Assembly (NCBI GenBank): GCA_946902875.1
Contig: OX336345.1
Span: 3,379,395 to 3,443,394, forward strand
DNA from: Nematopogon swammerdamellus
Lineage: Eukaryota; Arthropoda; Insecta; Lepidoptera; Adelidae
Direction: 5' to 3'
DNA: 64,000 nt
Of this stretch, positions 21,412-32,145 are shown in pieces. The position numbers were made by a program, and so were the translations under genes. Each line of letters starts with the position of its first letter. Within the stretch, counting starts at the first letter, position 1. Under the pieces are notes generated by a model. It did no database searches, was not told the DNA's origin, and saw only the letters and a list, made by a program, of their open reading frames with translations.

Positions 21412-21804
21412 TAAATTACTAAATATATAGAATATTATATACAAACAAATATACATACATACATACTTGTCCATCCAGGTAAGTATGAAACAAAAGTGGT
21501 TTTTTTGTTTCTTAATACTCGGTATAACATATGTAAATTTAAGAGTAATATTAGATTGAAACAATACCGAAATATGTATCTGATACCGGTGAAGTGGTTT
21601 TGTCACAAGGCCATTAAACTTTTACTCGAATATGAGTTAGTCTGAAACTGAACCCCTTTTTATTTCACTAATCTCGGAATTGTTTAAATATCTTGATACG
21701 TACAAAATCTCTTGTCGCGCCCACCTTGATAACATACAATTTTCCATGTTGTTGACTTATATTGGATTATAATGATAATAATGTTTAAAATGCTACCCCA
21801 AGAA
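21412..21804. other. Unassigned AT-rich
   Basis: Nothing recognised. Confidence 0.3.
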
Positions 21805-21884
21805 GGCTTCATGGAGTAAGTGACTTTGTTTTATTAACCCCCGACGAAAAAAACGGAGGGGTGTTATAAGTTTGACGTGTGTGT

Positions 21885-21929
<45 letters not shown>

Positions 21930-22622
21930 TGTCTGTGGCATCGTAGCTCCCAAACGGATGGACCGATTTGGATGCGGTTTTTTTTATTAGGAAGCTTGTT
22001 TAATCGGGATGGTTCTTAGCTATGTTTGTAATCAAGTAATAAAGTAATTAAGTAATAAAAAAAATAATTATCTTAAAAAGTGGACCGATTTGCATGCGGT
22101 TTTTTTTAAAAAGCTTCAAATAAAAGTTAAATTACAAATTTAAAAAACCCCCGACTCTTAAAAAGTCAAAAATAATTTCCGTTTACTTACTTAAAGGAGT
22201 CGGGGGACCGCTAAGTAAATTAAATATAAAGACTCAAAAGTTGCGCGGGAATTTACTTAGCGGTCTACCGACTCCTTTAAGTAAGTAAACGGAAATTATT
22301 TTTGACTTTTTAAGAGTCGGGGGTTTTGAGATATTGCGTTTGCGGACTCTATGATACTAAAACTAAATTGACGATTTTTAGAAATCTTTTCTGTACGTGT
22401 GTATGTTCCTCCATAATTATTAAACCGATCGTCCGAATTCGACTATACGGGACACAGAATAGGCTAAATAAAATCCACTTCCGGTTACGATAAGATATGG
22501 CTCTCATACAAATCGAATTGTTCCGCGCGCCGAAATGATGGTACGGTAGCGGGCTTACTTACTTTCTTCTTTTTAAATACGAATTTCACGCGAGCGAAGC
22601 CGCGGGCAAAAGCTAGTAAATA
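21805..22622 (+). repeat. RTE-type retroelement 3' end, split by an insertion
   Basis: The outer parts, 21808-21834 (CTTCATGGAGTAAGTGACTT) and 22328-22622, form one element that is uninterrupted at 62860-63190: GATTTTTAGAAAT, ATGTTCCTCCATAA, GGCTCTCATACAAA, CGAATTGTTCCGCGCGCCGA and the GAAGCCGCGGGCAAAAGCTA tail. Comparison of the two shows 493 bp inserted between TTTTAT and GAGAT. Confidence 0.8.
21835..22327. mobile_element. Inserted repeat with (GT)n and a 78-bp-arm hairpin
   Basis: Starts TAACCCCCGAC and ends GTCGGGGGTTTT, so its tips are inverted. It includes (GT)n at about 21876-21928 and two CCGATTTG-ATGCGGTTTTTTTT blocks. A near-perfect hairpin has arms at 22144-22221 and 22250-22327 (76 of 78 paired) around a 28-bp loop. 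The GT-rich part matches a common lepidopteran Helitron-like repeat from memory. No coding capacity. Confidence 0.75.
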
Positions 22623-22737
22623 AATAAATACAAAATACCAATACTGCGAACTGTCCCACCCACTCGACGTGGCGGCCAAACGGAAAGCTGCAATACATGC
22701 AACGGCTCGGTAATGCTAAATCTGAGCGGGCCCGAGC

Positions 22738-23129
22738 GCATATTTCCAAAGTCTAGTATGCGAGTTGCTATGATTGGTCGTTCGAACGACGGGAAATATA
22801 AATTTCGGAATTATTTCCGAAAATAAAGTTTTCTTAGGTGATTATAAAAAAAAATAACCATAACCAATTTTTTACACCCTAACATTGCTTAAAAACATTT
22901 TTTTTTGGCAAAAGGGACACGAACCCTTGGCCGAGATCGAAAAAATAAAAACTCTACACTCTACCACTGAGCCACCAAAGTACATAAATGACCATACGAA
23001 TATCGGATTCAGTTAACAATCAGATGTTGAACGTTTTCTCCGCTAGGTTCGCTGGGGGTGCCGGAGCCGGAGCCAGACTCGCCTCTCCACCAATCAGAGC
23101 AACTCGCGTAGTAGACTTTGGAAATATGC
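22738..23129. mobile_element. 392-bp MITE with 43-bp inverted ends and a tRNA-like core
   Basis: The left arm 22738-22780 and the right arm 23087-23129 pair at 39 of 43 positions. Both begin GCATATTTCCAAAGTCTA in their own orientation. Flanks are not an obvious duplication, though GAGC lies just outside both ends. The interior holds a minus-strand tRNA-like sequence (22911-22982) and an ATTATTTCCGAAAAT stretch that also occurs near 200-270. Confidence 0.7.
22911..22982 (-). other. tRNA-like sequence inside the MITE
   Basis: The minus strand has TGGCTCAGTGGTAGAGTG (A box and D arm) and AAGGG-TTCGTGT-CCCTT (T arm with a 7-nt loop). The anticodon arm is an A/T-run with no stem, and the acceptor strands do not pair. 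It is therefore a tRNA-derived relic or SINE head, not a working gene. Confidence 0.55.
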
Positions 23130-23464
23130 TGCTCGAGCGCCTCTTCATTCTCTCGAATTTGCGGTAGGTCCAGCCCGGCCGCAGCCACCTGCGAGTACCG
23201 CCGCGGACGCTAAACCAGATCCCGGATTGTGTTAGACGGGAATAATGAATACGAGTTAATTAAGCGCTTAGTTAGAGCATTTAGCTAGTTGAGCATTAGT
23301 GCGGCCCGGCCGGTGGCGGAGGCAGGCGACTCGCCCACGAAGACTGATCCCTGGCTAGATAGAGCCACACGCACGCCTAAATGGAACGTCGTCTGTAAAG
23401 AGTCTGCATCCAAGTTTATGCGCGCTGTTCGGTTCTTTTAAAGTGGTATAAGTTGTCCTTTTTT
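23130..23464. other. Unassigned
   Basis: GC-rich spacer. Nothing recognised. Confidence 0.3.
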
Positions 23465-23872
23465 AGGGTTAGTCGAACTCGCGCACCGAGGGTTCCTTAT
23501 CGCCATGTCATGGTTAGCGCCACTCACGCCATTTATGGCGTGTTATGAAAATATGCTTCATATTAGTTAAATGTCATGATTAGTTAAAAAAATGCTTCAT
23601 AATCTACTCGGTAGATGGCGCGCGCGTATACACTTTTTGGTTTCTTCTATGGGAACGCCCGTGAATTTTTTACTTTTTCTTATTTTTATTATTTGTTGTT
23701 ATATCGGCCATAATAACACATATTCTGTGAAAATTTGAACGGTCTACCTATTACGTTTAAAGAGATACAGCCCTCGGACGGACAGACGGACGGACGGACG
23801 GACGGACAGACAGACAGACAGACAGACGGCGTAGGCTTAGTAATAGGGCCCCGTGCCGGATACGGAACCATA
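23465..23872 (+). mobile_element. Helitron-like GTCY-microsatellite repeat, copy 2
   Basis: CGAACTCGCGCACCGAGGG, TTCCTTATCGCCATGTCATG, GTAGATGGCGCGCGCGTATA, then a (GACG)n/(GACA)n microsatellite at 23775-23826 and GGCGTAGGCTTAGTAATAGG before GGATACGGAACC. Colinear with 1446-1830 and with 39546-40135 inverted. Confidence 0.7.
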
Positions 23873-24439
23873 AAGAACCAGTCCAGGAAAGTCCTGGAAT
23901 GAACTTTCACCAAGCTAGAGAAGTGGTAGAGAACGAATGTGAGCGAATGTATGTGCACCGTAATATTGTGCGGACTTTTTTTTGTTGTAGACTAATTTTG
24001 CGTACAATTAAAAGTTTTCCCCCTCGTCTCTTTCCGACAAAGCCCTGCTTTTTGCAGCAAGTGCGAAGTGATGCGGGACACGCGGCGAGAGGGCGGAATG
24101 ATCTAATTATCACGTAGCGGTAGGACTCAGTTGCGACGTTATCGGGTGCGACTCACGTAGAGCATTATCGCGTTCTGTATGGGAAGTGGTCCCAACAACT
24201 TTCCGCTCCGGTCACCGGGAAGATTACCGCTATCGCCCCGGGTCGAGCTGGGGGACGATAAAATTTTATTTAGCACATTAACATGCGGTGCGGCTTAGCG
24301 CGGCAGTCGGACAGTTTTGCGCACTCCAAGGGAGTGCAGTGTCTGCTACGTTTAGGCGGGCAGTCTTCGAGAGGACGTCCGGAAGACTTGGAATTCGTTG
24401 GAGATCTCCGGAATCCCTTAAGTATCCAATATTGTGTCT
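23873..24439. other. Unassigned
   Basis: No gene or repeat recognised. The short open frames on both strands at 24270-24523 are composition artefacts running into the SINE. Confidence 0.3.
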
Positions 24440-24783
24440 GCCTCGGTAGCAACCCTGAGCGCGGTCAGTACTTGGATGGGTGACCGCTGGAACGTTGGAG
24501 GCTGACCGTGGTTCGGATTCCACGTAAAGCTGTAGGACCCTTCCCTTCTTGTCTTACTAGGTGGTAGGGTTTATCCCGTCTGGGTTGGTAGCACCGCACT
24601 GAATGAAACGTCGTCGGTCGAAACGGCTATGTAAAAATAGTTCGTGTTTTCCGTCCAGTTCAGTGTAGCCGACATGAAATGAAGGGAAGCACTGACATGG
24701 CACCTAGTTCACCCGGTGTTATGGGCTGACATCACGGATGTTGTAGGCGATGTAGCCAACCGTGTCAGTTTCCATAAAAAAAT
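24440..24783 (+). repeat. SINE-A with the A-box region deleted
   Basis: Starts GCCTCGGTAGC and passes directly to AACCCTGAGCGCGGTCAG. In the full-length copies about 45 bp lie between two AGC triplets here, so the A-box downstream part was lost between AGC microhomologies. The 5S-like segment (GTCAGTACTTGGATGGGTGA) is the best preserved in the window. The copy ends in an A-tail. Confidence 0.8.
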
Positions 24784-24786
24784 ATT

Positions 24787-24982
24787 TTAAATACATACAT
24801 ACATATCACACACGCTGAATCCCGACAATCGGGGTAAGCAGAGTAATCGGTGTTGTGCTTCAAGAACTCTGGTGAATTACAGAACAACACCGACCACCAC
24901 GTTTCGCAAAGTATTCGAACAAGATTCAATCGATCAAGCAGCAAGTAAGCCACGAAGACCCACCTGCTGCATGACTCAGTAA
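24787..24982 (-). repeat. Family C retroposon, 3' part
   Basis: Begins at the (ATAC)n end (24787-24805), then CACACGCTGAATCCCGACAA, GGGGTAAGCAGAGTAATCGG and CAAGAACTCTGGTGAATTAC. It stops before the shared 5' block, so it is 5'-truncated on the minus strand. Confidence 0.75.
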
Positions 24983-25901
24983 TAAATTAAATAATTACGT
25001 ATAAACGAATGCTTGGGTATATACCAGCCTCTAAAGGACAATGGCAGGCCTCACGCACTCTATGTACTTGCGCGCGCTAACTACCTACCGCCCGACGGGT
25101 CTATTTCAGTGGAAATAGACCGCCGGCGGTCTATTTCAGTGGAAATTCGTCAGCCGCGCCAAGTATACATAGACGCTCGCCCACGCAACTGCGCGCAGCT
25201 GCAAAGCAATAACCACCTTACACTCGATCGTTAAGGTACATTTTCGCACGCAGCGATTGGCGACGTGAAACAGTAGGCTATTAAAGCCCGAAGGTAGGAA
25301 CATTTTCTATGGAGTGATTTATCTGTTACGAAGTAACTATTAAGTAATCTGTGACAATGGTCACTTGCGAACAATTTTGCAAGGGCTAATGAACAATACC
25401 ACATTGTGATGTTTATGACTTTCCACGATTTCTGTTGCATTAACACAATAATGCTACGATCATCTTTTCAATCAACAATGTTCATGAGCGTCTTCATATC
25501 CGCATCTTTCACATTAATTTAGACAGTTACCCACATTTATTGCTCCGATGCGATGATCAACTTCACGTAATTGGTACTAAAATAGTTGTCGCACTAACTT
25601 GCGAGCATTTCCACTGCGCGCATTGGTTCCACACGAGACGAGGCTTGTCGCGCTCGCGTGCCAATCACTCGACAAGTTAATATTAACTGTAACCGAAGAG
25701 CGTGAGGCCCAATGCCGAGCCAGATGAACTAGCTAGAGGAATGCCGGAGGAATGATTTAATTATTGAAACTTAACGACTTGTTAACCGCACAACTCGGCG
25801 AGGCGCGTCGATTATTCCGCATATGTGGGGGGAACTCCGCCGTCTCCGAATACATGATTTAATAGGGTTGATGTTTCTAAGTTATCAAACTTTATCAAAC
25901 A
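24983..25901. other. Unassigned 0.9-kb region
   Basis: Contains a 10-bp-stem hairpin at 25098-25121 whose 19-bp left portion is repeated at 25128-25146. Otherwise nothing recognised. Confidence 0.35.
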
Positions 25902-26167
25902 AAGGGATATGACTCCCTTCTTATATTACTAGGTGGTAGGGTTTAACCCGCCCGGGTTGGTACCACCGCACTGAATGAAAGGTCGGTCGAAACGGCTATG
26001 TAAATAGTTTGTGTTTTCCGTCCAGTTCAGTGTAGCCGGCACGACCGAAGGGAAGCACTGACGTGGCACCAAGTTCACCCGGTGTTATGGGCTGACATCA
26101 CGGATGTTGTAGGTGATGAAAGCCAACCGTGTCAGTTTCCATAAAAAAAAAAAAAAAAAAAAAAAAA
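25902..26167 (+). repeat. SINE-A short subfamily, 5'-truncated
   Basis: From GGGATATGACTCCCTTC through the central domain to a tail of about 26 A's. It lacks the 5' block and the tRNA/5S head, like the copies at 20727 and 50455 in its first bases. Confidence 0.85.
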
Positions 26168-26990
26168 CTCAAATAGGTAATACGCTTTAGACGCGGGCTT
26201 AACTACGTCGTAAATTAATGAAGTTCGACTCAATCTGTGTTAGTGTTCAGTGATCTTTGGCGCTACGCCGCCGCCCGCTGCCTCCAATAGAGTCGATTGT
26301 GCCGTGTCGGGGAGCACGGCTAAGTTCGCGAGGGTGAGACGATTGGAGTACATATTTTAATTAATACTTAGTTGCAAATTAATGCAAGCAGATGACGACA
26401 GGCGGCATAAATACATTGTACGGTATAAATTGTTTCCTTAAGGCCGTATAGAGGGAACACGAGAAATGTTCTAGCAGATATTATTATGCATTTAATTATT
26501 TATAGTTACACTGACTTTCGTAGACTCTATTTCAAATAAAAAGTGCATTTATTTTTTTTATTCTCATAGAAAGGTGCATGAATCTCACAAAAATATGAAA
26601 CTAATAAATTGTTTTTAGAGTTTTACTCCTTCTATTGCGAAAATGTATCGCTATAGTGGTCCGGAAAACCTTAGTTATTTACTTTATTCGAGAAGGTTTA
26701 TCGTTTACCTGAACACAGCTCGACCATCGGCCTCGCTCTTAGCTACTTATTTTCATCGATAAAGAATACCGTTACCCTGAACGGAGTTCGGCCTTCGCCC
26801 TTAGTTTCGTTGTATCTATATGCTTATTTTTAAATTTCGAATGAACACATTTTATTCAAATTGTATATGCGTGATGCGCATACAGACAGACAGACAAAAT
26901 TTTTAAAACTGTTCTAACATGTTCAGTTACTCATTTTAAGTCGCCCTGGTTGATTTTTTTCCGAATATATTCAATGTACACATTTGTTTG
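26168..26990. other. Unassigned 0.8-kb region
   Basis: AT-rich, with two TCG-TTACC-TGAAC-type repeats at about 26700 and 26765. No gene is recognised. Confidence 0.3.
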
Positions 26991-27179
26991 CCTTTTACGA
27001 TTTTATGGAAGGAAGGTGTGGATCTAAGCTTACGATGGCTTCACCGAACATATCCGGGCCCATCGGCAGTAGAGGAGGGTATTAATCGAGGCCGGGACTA
27101 GCGAGTGGCCACTCTAAGTTTCCCGCGCATGCTTCACGTTTCGGCTCGCGTCAAGCCCTCGTCAGCTAGTCTGCGTTGA
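26991..27179 (-). other. Probable 3' UTR of the R2-like element
   Basis: Sequence between the stop codon at 27180-27182 and the AT-rich flank. On the minus strand it is GC-rich (GCTTGACGCGAGCCGAAACG, AGTGGCCACTCGC). No tail or target duplication is evident, so the true 3' end is uncertain. Confidence 0.4.
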
Positions 27180-29795
27180 CTAGGACGCGGGGAAACCACC
27201 AGTCCCGCTCTCGACCTCCCTCTCTCTACCTATCCATATTCTGTAGGATGCTTCCAGTGACGTTTTCGAAGCTCTCTCCATATATGAGCTTAGCGTCGAT
27301 CTTGGGAGCCCTAGATTCTTGAAGAGACTGTAGAGCGACTTCGCTGGTAGTCCTCTTGCTCCGACTTCCACAGCGAAGAGATCAGTCTTGAATCCGTTTC
27401 TCACAATCCGGTCTACTAAGTTGCAGTACTTGTTAAGCTTGATGTTGTGGTCCTTCGGTATGTTACTTTCCCATGGAACTGTAAGTTCAACAAGTACTAC
27501 ATGCTTTGTCGCTTTTGAGAATATGAGTATATCCGGCCTTAATGCTGTGGTACAGATTTCCGAAGGCATTTGGTAATGCTTCTCATGTGTGTCCATCAAC
27601 AATTCCCAATCCTTTGCTGCTCCCAAAATTGAAGAAGGTTTAGTCCTATCTTTGGGCAGCTTATTGGCTCCAGGTTTCACAAAGTTGACCTTCTGGAAGC
27701 CGCTACTGGTTTGCCCTTTCCTGGTCCGTGCAATTGACAGGTTGATGGCCTCTCTGATGATTTGGAGGACTTTATCATGACGGTAGGAATACTGGCCTCG
27801 CTCAAGTAGTATTTTGCATCCGCATAACAAATGTTTGGCCGTGCCTACGAACTCCTTACATGACGGGCATAGTCTATTTGTAGATTTCCCCCATCTAACT
27901 AGGTTACTCGGGTCGGGGAGAGTAAGCTGGAATGCATTTAAGTAGAACTTAAGCAGCTCAGGGGACCAGTTGTATATTATGGATTTCCACTTCAATGCAG
28001 GAGGGATGCAGAAGTCACCCACTGTTAGCCAATCATTCTGCATTTCTAGGTTTAAGGCGTGAAGTTTGAAGCCTTGTTCCATGTCCTCCTGAGCAAAACC
28101 TTTCAGTATTTCTTTATCAGACTTTGCTGTTTCTATGCCCAATCCAGATCTATTGGTGCGTGTACCAACTTGGAATGATTTGTAGAAGTCGAGTCTCGAT
28201 TCCAGTTCATCTGATAGTGATGTGTTGGGTAAGGCTTGAATAGCGCTATCATTGGAGTCTTTGAGTATACATCGTTTGGCTATTCTCGCCTTTTGATAAA
28301 ATATCGACGGTTTCTTAATGTTCAGTCCAAAGTTATTGTGAGATCTGTATAGCGTTGACGAGTCAGCCGGGTGAGCCAGTCCAAACCATGATTTCAGGAA
28401 TCTGGTCACATACGAGTCTAATTTAGTCAGGTTTTGCTTTGTGAAGTCGTAGACGAGAAATGGCCATGAAAGTTTTGATGTCAGGTAGTTATCGTAAATC
28501 CATGCCTTTTGTGTACCCAGGAGGGGAAGATTGTCAGTTTGGCGGAGGCTCTCTTCGAAAAGTTGGACAATATCATCAGTAGGATGCTCCTTTCCTCTGC
28601 TGGTGATCCTTTTTCCCAAGAATTTAAAAGGAGCTTCATCAGCCACGGTTGCGATTGGTTTTCCGGCTACTGTCAGACCTGGATTAAACTTTGAACCTTT
28701 CCTGGTTAAGCTCAAACAGTAGCACTTCGCTGGTTTTATCTTCATCCCTTTAGTCCATTCACAATAGTCATCTACCACCTTAAGAAGCGCCTGATTTTGT
28801 TTTGGATTGCGGGTTAACAGCGTAATATCATCCGCAAATGCCAGGATGGCCGCCATATATGTGTCTCCATAATTGAACCTGTATCCCCATTTGTTTTCTT
28901 TTACGACAAGCGTATCAATTAGAATGTTGATAACAATGTTAAATGTAACAGGAGAGAGGCAGCAACCCTGGAAAAGTCCTATGCCGTAACGAATTTCCGG
29001 TATCTTCTCCGTTTCGCCTTTTACTTGTATTACAAAGGAAAGTTTTTTGTAGTAGGAGGCTATTATAATACAGATCAGAGGTGGCACATTATACCACTCT
29101 AGCGCCTTTAATAGTAACTCATGGCGCACCGAACCGAAGGCGTTTTCAAAGTCTAACCACGTGGCAGTTAATTGTCTCTCATTCTTCCTTGCATCTCTAA
29201 GACATTCAGTCAGCAAAGAATTATGTTCGAGACATCCTGCAACTCTTGGGAGAAAACCTTTCTGGTACTTCTTCGGTAAGTAGTCGTTGGTACACATGTG
29301 TTTGAGTAGTCTGGCCTGTATAATGGAGAAGAATATTTTCGAAATTGTGTTCGTAAGGGCTATAGGTCTAATATCCTTGGGATCAGTAACTTCTTTCTTT
29401 TTTGGTAGAAGAACAAACACGGCTTTACCAAGACAGTCTGGCACTTCTCTGTTCGTCCAAATTCTTTTGTAGATGTTCAACATGTGTTTCCGCACTGATG
29501 GACATTTTTTGTATATGATGTATGGTATGCCATCGGGTCCCGGGGCGGAACTATTTGGTTTCCTTTTTATGTGGTATTCCAGCTCTTCCATCGTCGGTGA
29601 ATCAGCATCAAATGCTAGAGCAGGTTCTTTGGGTTTTGGAGCTGGTGGATCCCTGTAAGTTATATCTGCCTCCGGGGTGGTATATGTGGATTTAAAGTAG
29701 TTGAACATCTCGTCCGTACTTAACCTAATTGTACCCTGCTGTTCCTTAAAAGCTTTATGTTTATATTTATATATCATTTTATGTTTATATATCAT
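27180..29795 (-). CDS. R2/NeSL-type reverse transcriptase-endonuclease, 5'-truncated
   Basis: 871 uninterrupted codons of a non-LTR retrotransposon polyprotein that would copy its RNA at a nicked chromosomal site. In order: a pre-polymerase segment (residues 70-130, SSAPGPDGIPY), finger motif PIALTNTISKIFFSIIQ (144-160), palm motif A LDFENAF with D215, motif B GLFQGCCLSP (273-282), motif C FADD (320-323), thumb, then zinc knuckle C643-x2-C646-x8-H655-x4-C660. Next comes the restriction-like endonuclease core RPD (753-755)...E770 with LTVPW, and K786/K789/Y790. The C-terminal knuckle plus PD..E nuclease defines the early-branching R2/NeSL/R4-type group; the exact clade is uncertain. The family is usually over 1,000 residues with N-terminal zinc-finger/Myb domains, which are absent. 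The start lies in a short TTTATATATCAT duplication, and an in-frame stop sits at 29808-29810, so I read this as 5'-truncated. All visible catalytic residues are intact. No 28S rDNA flanks it. Confidence 0.9.
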   Translation of the reverse strand: MIYKHKMIYKYKHKAFKEQQGTIRLSTDEMFNYFKSTYTTPEADITYRDPPAPKPKEPALAFDADSPTMEELEYHIKRKPNSSAPGPDGIPYIIYKKCPSVRKHMLNIYKRIWTNREVPDCLGKAVFVLLPKKKEVTDPKDIRPIALTNTISKIFFSIIQARLLKHMCTNDYLPKKYQKGFLPRVAGCLEHNSLLTECLRDARKNERQLTATWLDFENAFGSVRHELLLKALEWYNVPPLICIIIASYYKKLSFVIQVKGETEKIPEIRYGIGLFQGCCLSPVTFNIVINILIDTLVVKENKWGYRFNYGDTYMAAILAFADDITLLTRNPKQNQALLKVVDDYCEWTKGMKIKPAKCYCLSLTRKGSKFNPGLTVAGKPIATVADEAPFKFLGKRITSRGKEHPTDDIVQLFEESLRQTDNLPLLGTQKAWIYDNYLTSKLSWPFLVYDFTKQNLTKLDSYVTRFLKSWFGLAHPADSSTLYRSHNNFGLNIKKPSIFYQKARIAKRCILKDSNDSAIQALPNTSLSDELESRLDFYKSFQVGTRTNRSGLGIETAKSDKEILKGFAQEDMEQGFKLHALNLEMQNDWLTVGDFCIPPALKWKSIIYNWSPELLKFYLNAFQLTLPDPSNLVRWGKSTNRLCPSCKEFVGTAKHLLCGCKILLERGQYSYRHDKVLQIIREAINLSIARTRKGQTSSGFQKVNFVKPGANKLPKDRTKPSSILGAAKDWELLMDTHEKHYQMPSEICTTALRPDILIFSKATKHVVLVELTVPWESNIPKDHNIKLNKYCNLVDRIVRNGFKTDLFAVEVGARGLPAKSLYSLFKNLGLPRSTLSSYMERASKTSLEASYRIWIGREREVESGTGGFPAS

Positions 29796-29810
29796 ACGTA
29801 TGTATTTTTA

Positions 29811-31974
29811 AAATACCTGGACGCACCAGATGGTATCGCGACCACCTTAATGACTGGAATTCTCACACGAATTCAGTCATTACGGCAGTCAACATTCATT
29901 ACGGCTCGCATGATTACTAACCCATAAAACAGAATGAAAATATCCAACATTTTGATTACAAGCGGTTTTAATAGCAAATAGCTAAACCGCCTAGTTACCA
30001 GTAATAGTAGTCGCAGCAGGCACGGGGCCGCAGCTAAATAAGCAATAGTTAATTTGTCAAGGCACAGCCGCAGAGACGCAGGCGCAATTGATAGCACGTC
30101 GCGCGGTAATGACGGATAACCGCACCAGCCAATCCGCAGCCACTTACCATAGACACACTTTGTAAACCAGAGCCACGACCACTGTGTCTACTGCGAGAGA
30201 GAGAGCTGTCCTCTTCCAGTACCAACGAAAGCTCGCCTCGAAAAGAATATTCCCAACGGGGATAAATCATTATCCGACGCTTAATTCAATATTAATGAGC
30301 ATTATCAAAGTTATCTACTCGTAAATTAGGTCTCTATCTGCTTATTTTCGTCTTTTCAATTCGAACGTCCTCCGTTCGGAGATAATGAAATTGTCTCGTG
30401 AATTTTCTATCTGGCGTTCTTGTCCATTTACTCATCATTATTTTCGCAAACTCAACTTTTCCAAGGTGTTTCTAGTAGGGAACGCCGCTGCTAAATCTCT
30501 CCTCGAAAAGTCCGCAAAACCTCTCTCCCTCGACAACGTATCGGGGAGCAATGAACCGATTGCTTTATTTTGTTACTGGCCCGAAAAATTGCGAACTCAT
30601 TGAGCCAGAGGTGATTCGTCTGTTATCTGCCGCCGCGTCGCCCGAGTAGGTGTGAGGCGATGACAAACTGCTCGCCATTATTTTTTCCGTTTGTAGCATT
30701 GTAATGATGTATTGTGTGGGGCGAGTGGGCGCGGGTGTGGCCGACTGCAGATGCGGGTCGCGATACACTTTCCTGCCGATGAAGCAATCAATGCGGGGCG
30801 TGATTAATGTGGCATTGTACACGCGAGTTCTGTGGAGGTCTCGTTTTGATGTCGCCTTCCTTCTCCAGAGCTTCCAGTTGATTGAGAGGTAGCCTTCCTG
30901 TTCTGTCGCTGTGGTAGTGAGTGAAGCTGTTGTCACTGGAGTGGAGACTCGTGTAACTCGGTTGCTCGTGTTGATATCGCCCTTCGTGCTGATGCCGTTA
31001 CCGATATGGTTTCGCATAGTTTCCATCCGTTGCAAAATCCGAGGTCTCTGCATTCGCGTAGTTCTCGCAGTTAAAGTTCACTTCGAGTTCTGCAATTCCG
31101 AAATTGTCTTCCAATAACGCGAGAACTGTAAAAGAAGACATCTCAATTCTCGCAGCATATTGCTTCATAAACCCGACTTCAGTACTGCAGTGATGTCGCT
31201 TTTACGACTCCTCCGGAATTTGACTTGTGCGCTAGAAAAGTTTATTTGTTGGAAATGCGGACACGAGTCCGCCGTAGCTGGCTGTCTTATTATGAGGTTT
31301 AGCAGGTGGCGGTTCGATCGCGCGGAGTCTCGAGAGCCTCGAATGTAGAGTTACGCAGACGGATCGCAAGTGTCCGAGCGTGACTTCAGTGATTTACAGG
31401 AATAGTTGGCGACAGACTTCTCGAGTGTACCGCAGCGGGCGGGACCGGCCCTCACAATGCCTCTTAATTGGAAAGTGTATTGTTTGATAGAAGTTTATGC
31501 GGCGGGTTCGTCGTAAATGCTCTATTGCGAAACTTGTCTGACTGTGCTGATTGATGCGCGCGGGCGGCGGACAGGCTTATGCCTTCGTCTAAGATGAAGG
31601 GCTCTATTATGGGTAATGCTCCGACGGACGCGTCGGGAATAGCAGTCGCAGTAGGGCCAGGGTCGAAACCGGATCGAACGATAATAACGCGGTAAATAAA
31701 TATTGTATTGTCTACTGTACTGTAGCCAACTGTCTGACGTTATTGTTTGATCTCCTCCGTTCGTCGGGTAAAGTTATTTCCATTATTCCAGAAAAATACG
31801 AGCGCAAGCGCAACTTAAGTAAGTATTCTGATTTTGATTTGTTTCAGTAATATTTAAAGCGTTATTGATTCTATACTTATTTTCTCACTTACTTCTAATA
31901 CTTTTTTTTTAAATACTGACTTTCTTGAAACTTTTATTCAATTAGTTACAGTATAATATCCTTCCTTACCTTTA
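29811..31974. other. Unassigned 2.2-kb region
   Basis: A hairpin at 29849-29881 (GAATTC-centred arms with one bulge) lies next to the truncated 5' end of the R2-like element. The 162-codon minus-strand frame at 30565-31053 is Ser/Thr-rich with no recognisable domain. Nothing else identified. Confidence 0.35.
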
Positions 31975-31977
31975 ATA

Positions 31978-32145
31978 AAATCCAACGTCTGCTTGTCTGT
32001 CCGCTTATAACTCGAGAACCACTGAACCGATTTTAATAAAAAAAAATTCTACGGATAGCTTGATTCTTCCCATCAACTATAGGCTACTTACTATCACGCT
32101 AAATGGCTTATGAGGTTAGCAGAGCGCCGCGGGCACAGCTAGTAA
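31978..32145 (+). repeat. RTE-type retroelement 3' tail
   Basis: AAATCCAACGTCTGCTTGTC, ACTCGAGAACCACTGAACCG, ATAGGCTACTTACTATCACG and the end AGAGCGCCGCGGGCACAGCT. It is a diverged relative of 22328-22622. Confidence 0.6.

Noticed and set aside
27180..29795. Canonical R2 inserted in 28S rDNA
   Set aside because: Neither flank resembles rDNA; flanks are AT-rich genomic sequence.
30565..31053. 162-codon minus-strand open frame
   Set aside because: Low-complexity Ser/Thr/Arg composition, no domain recognised, no repeat or gene context; likely chance.
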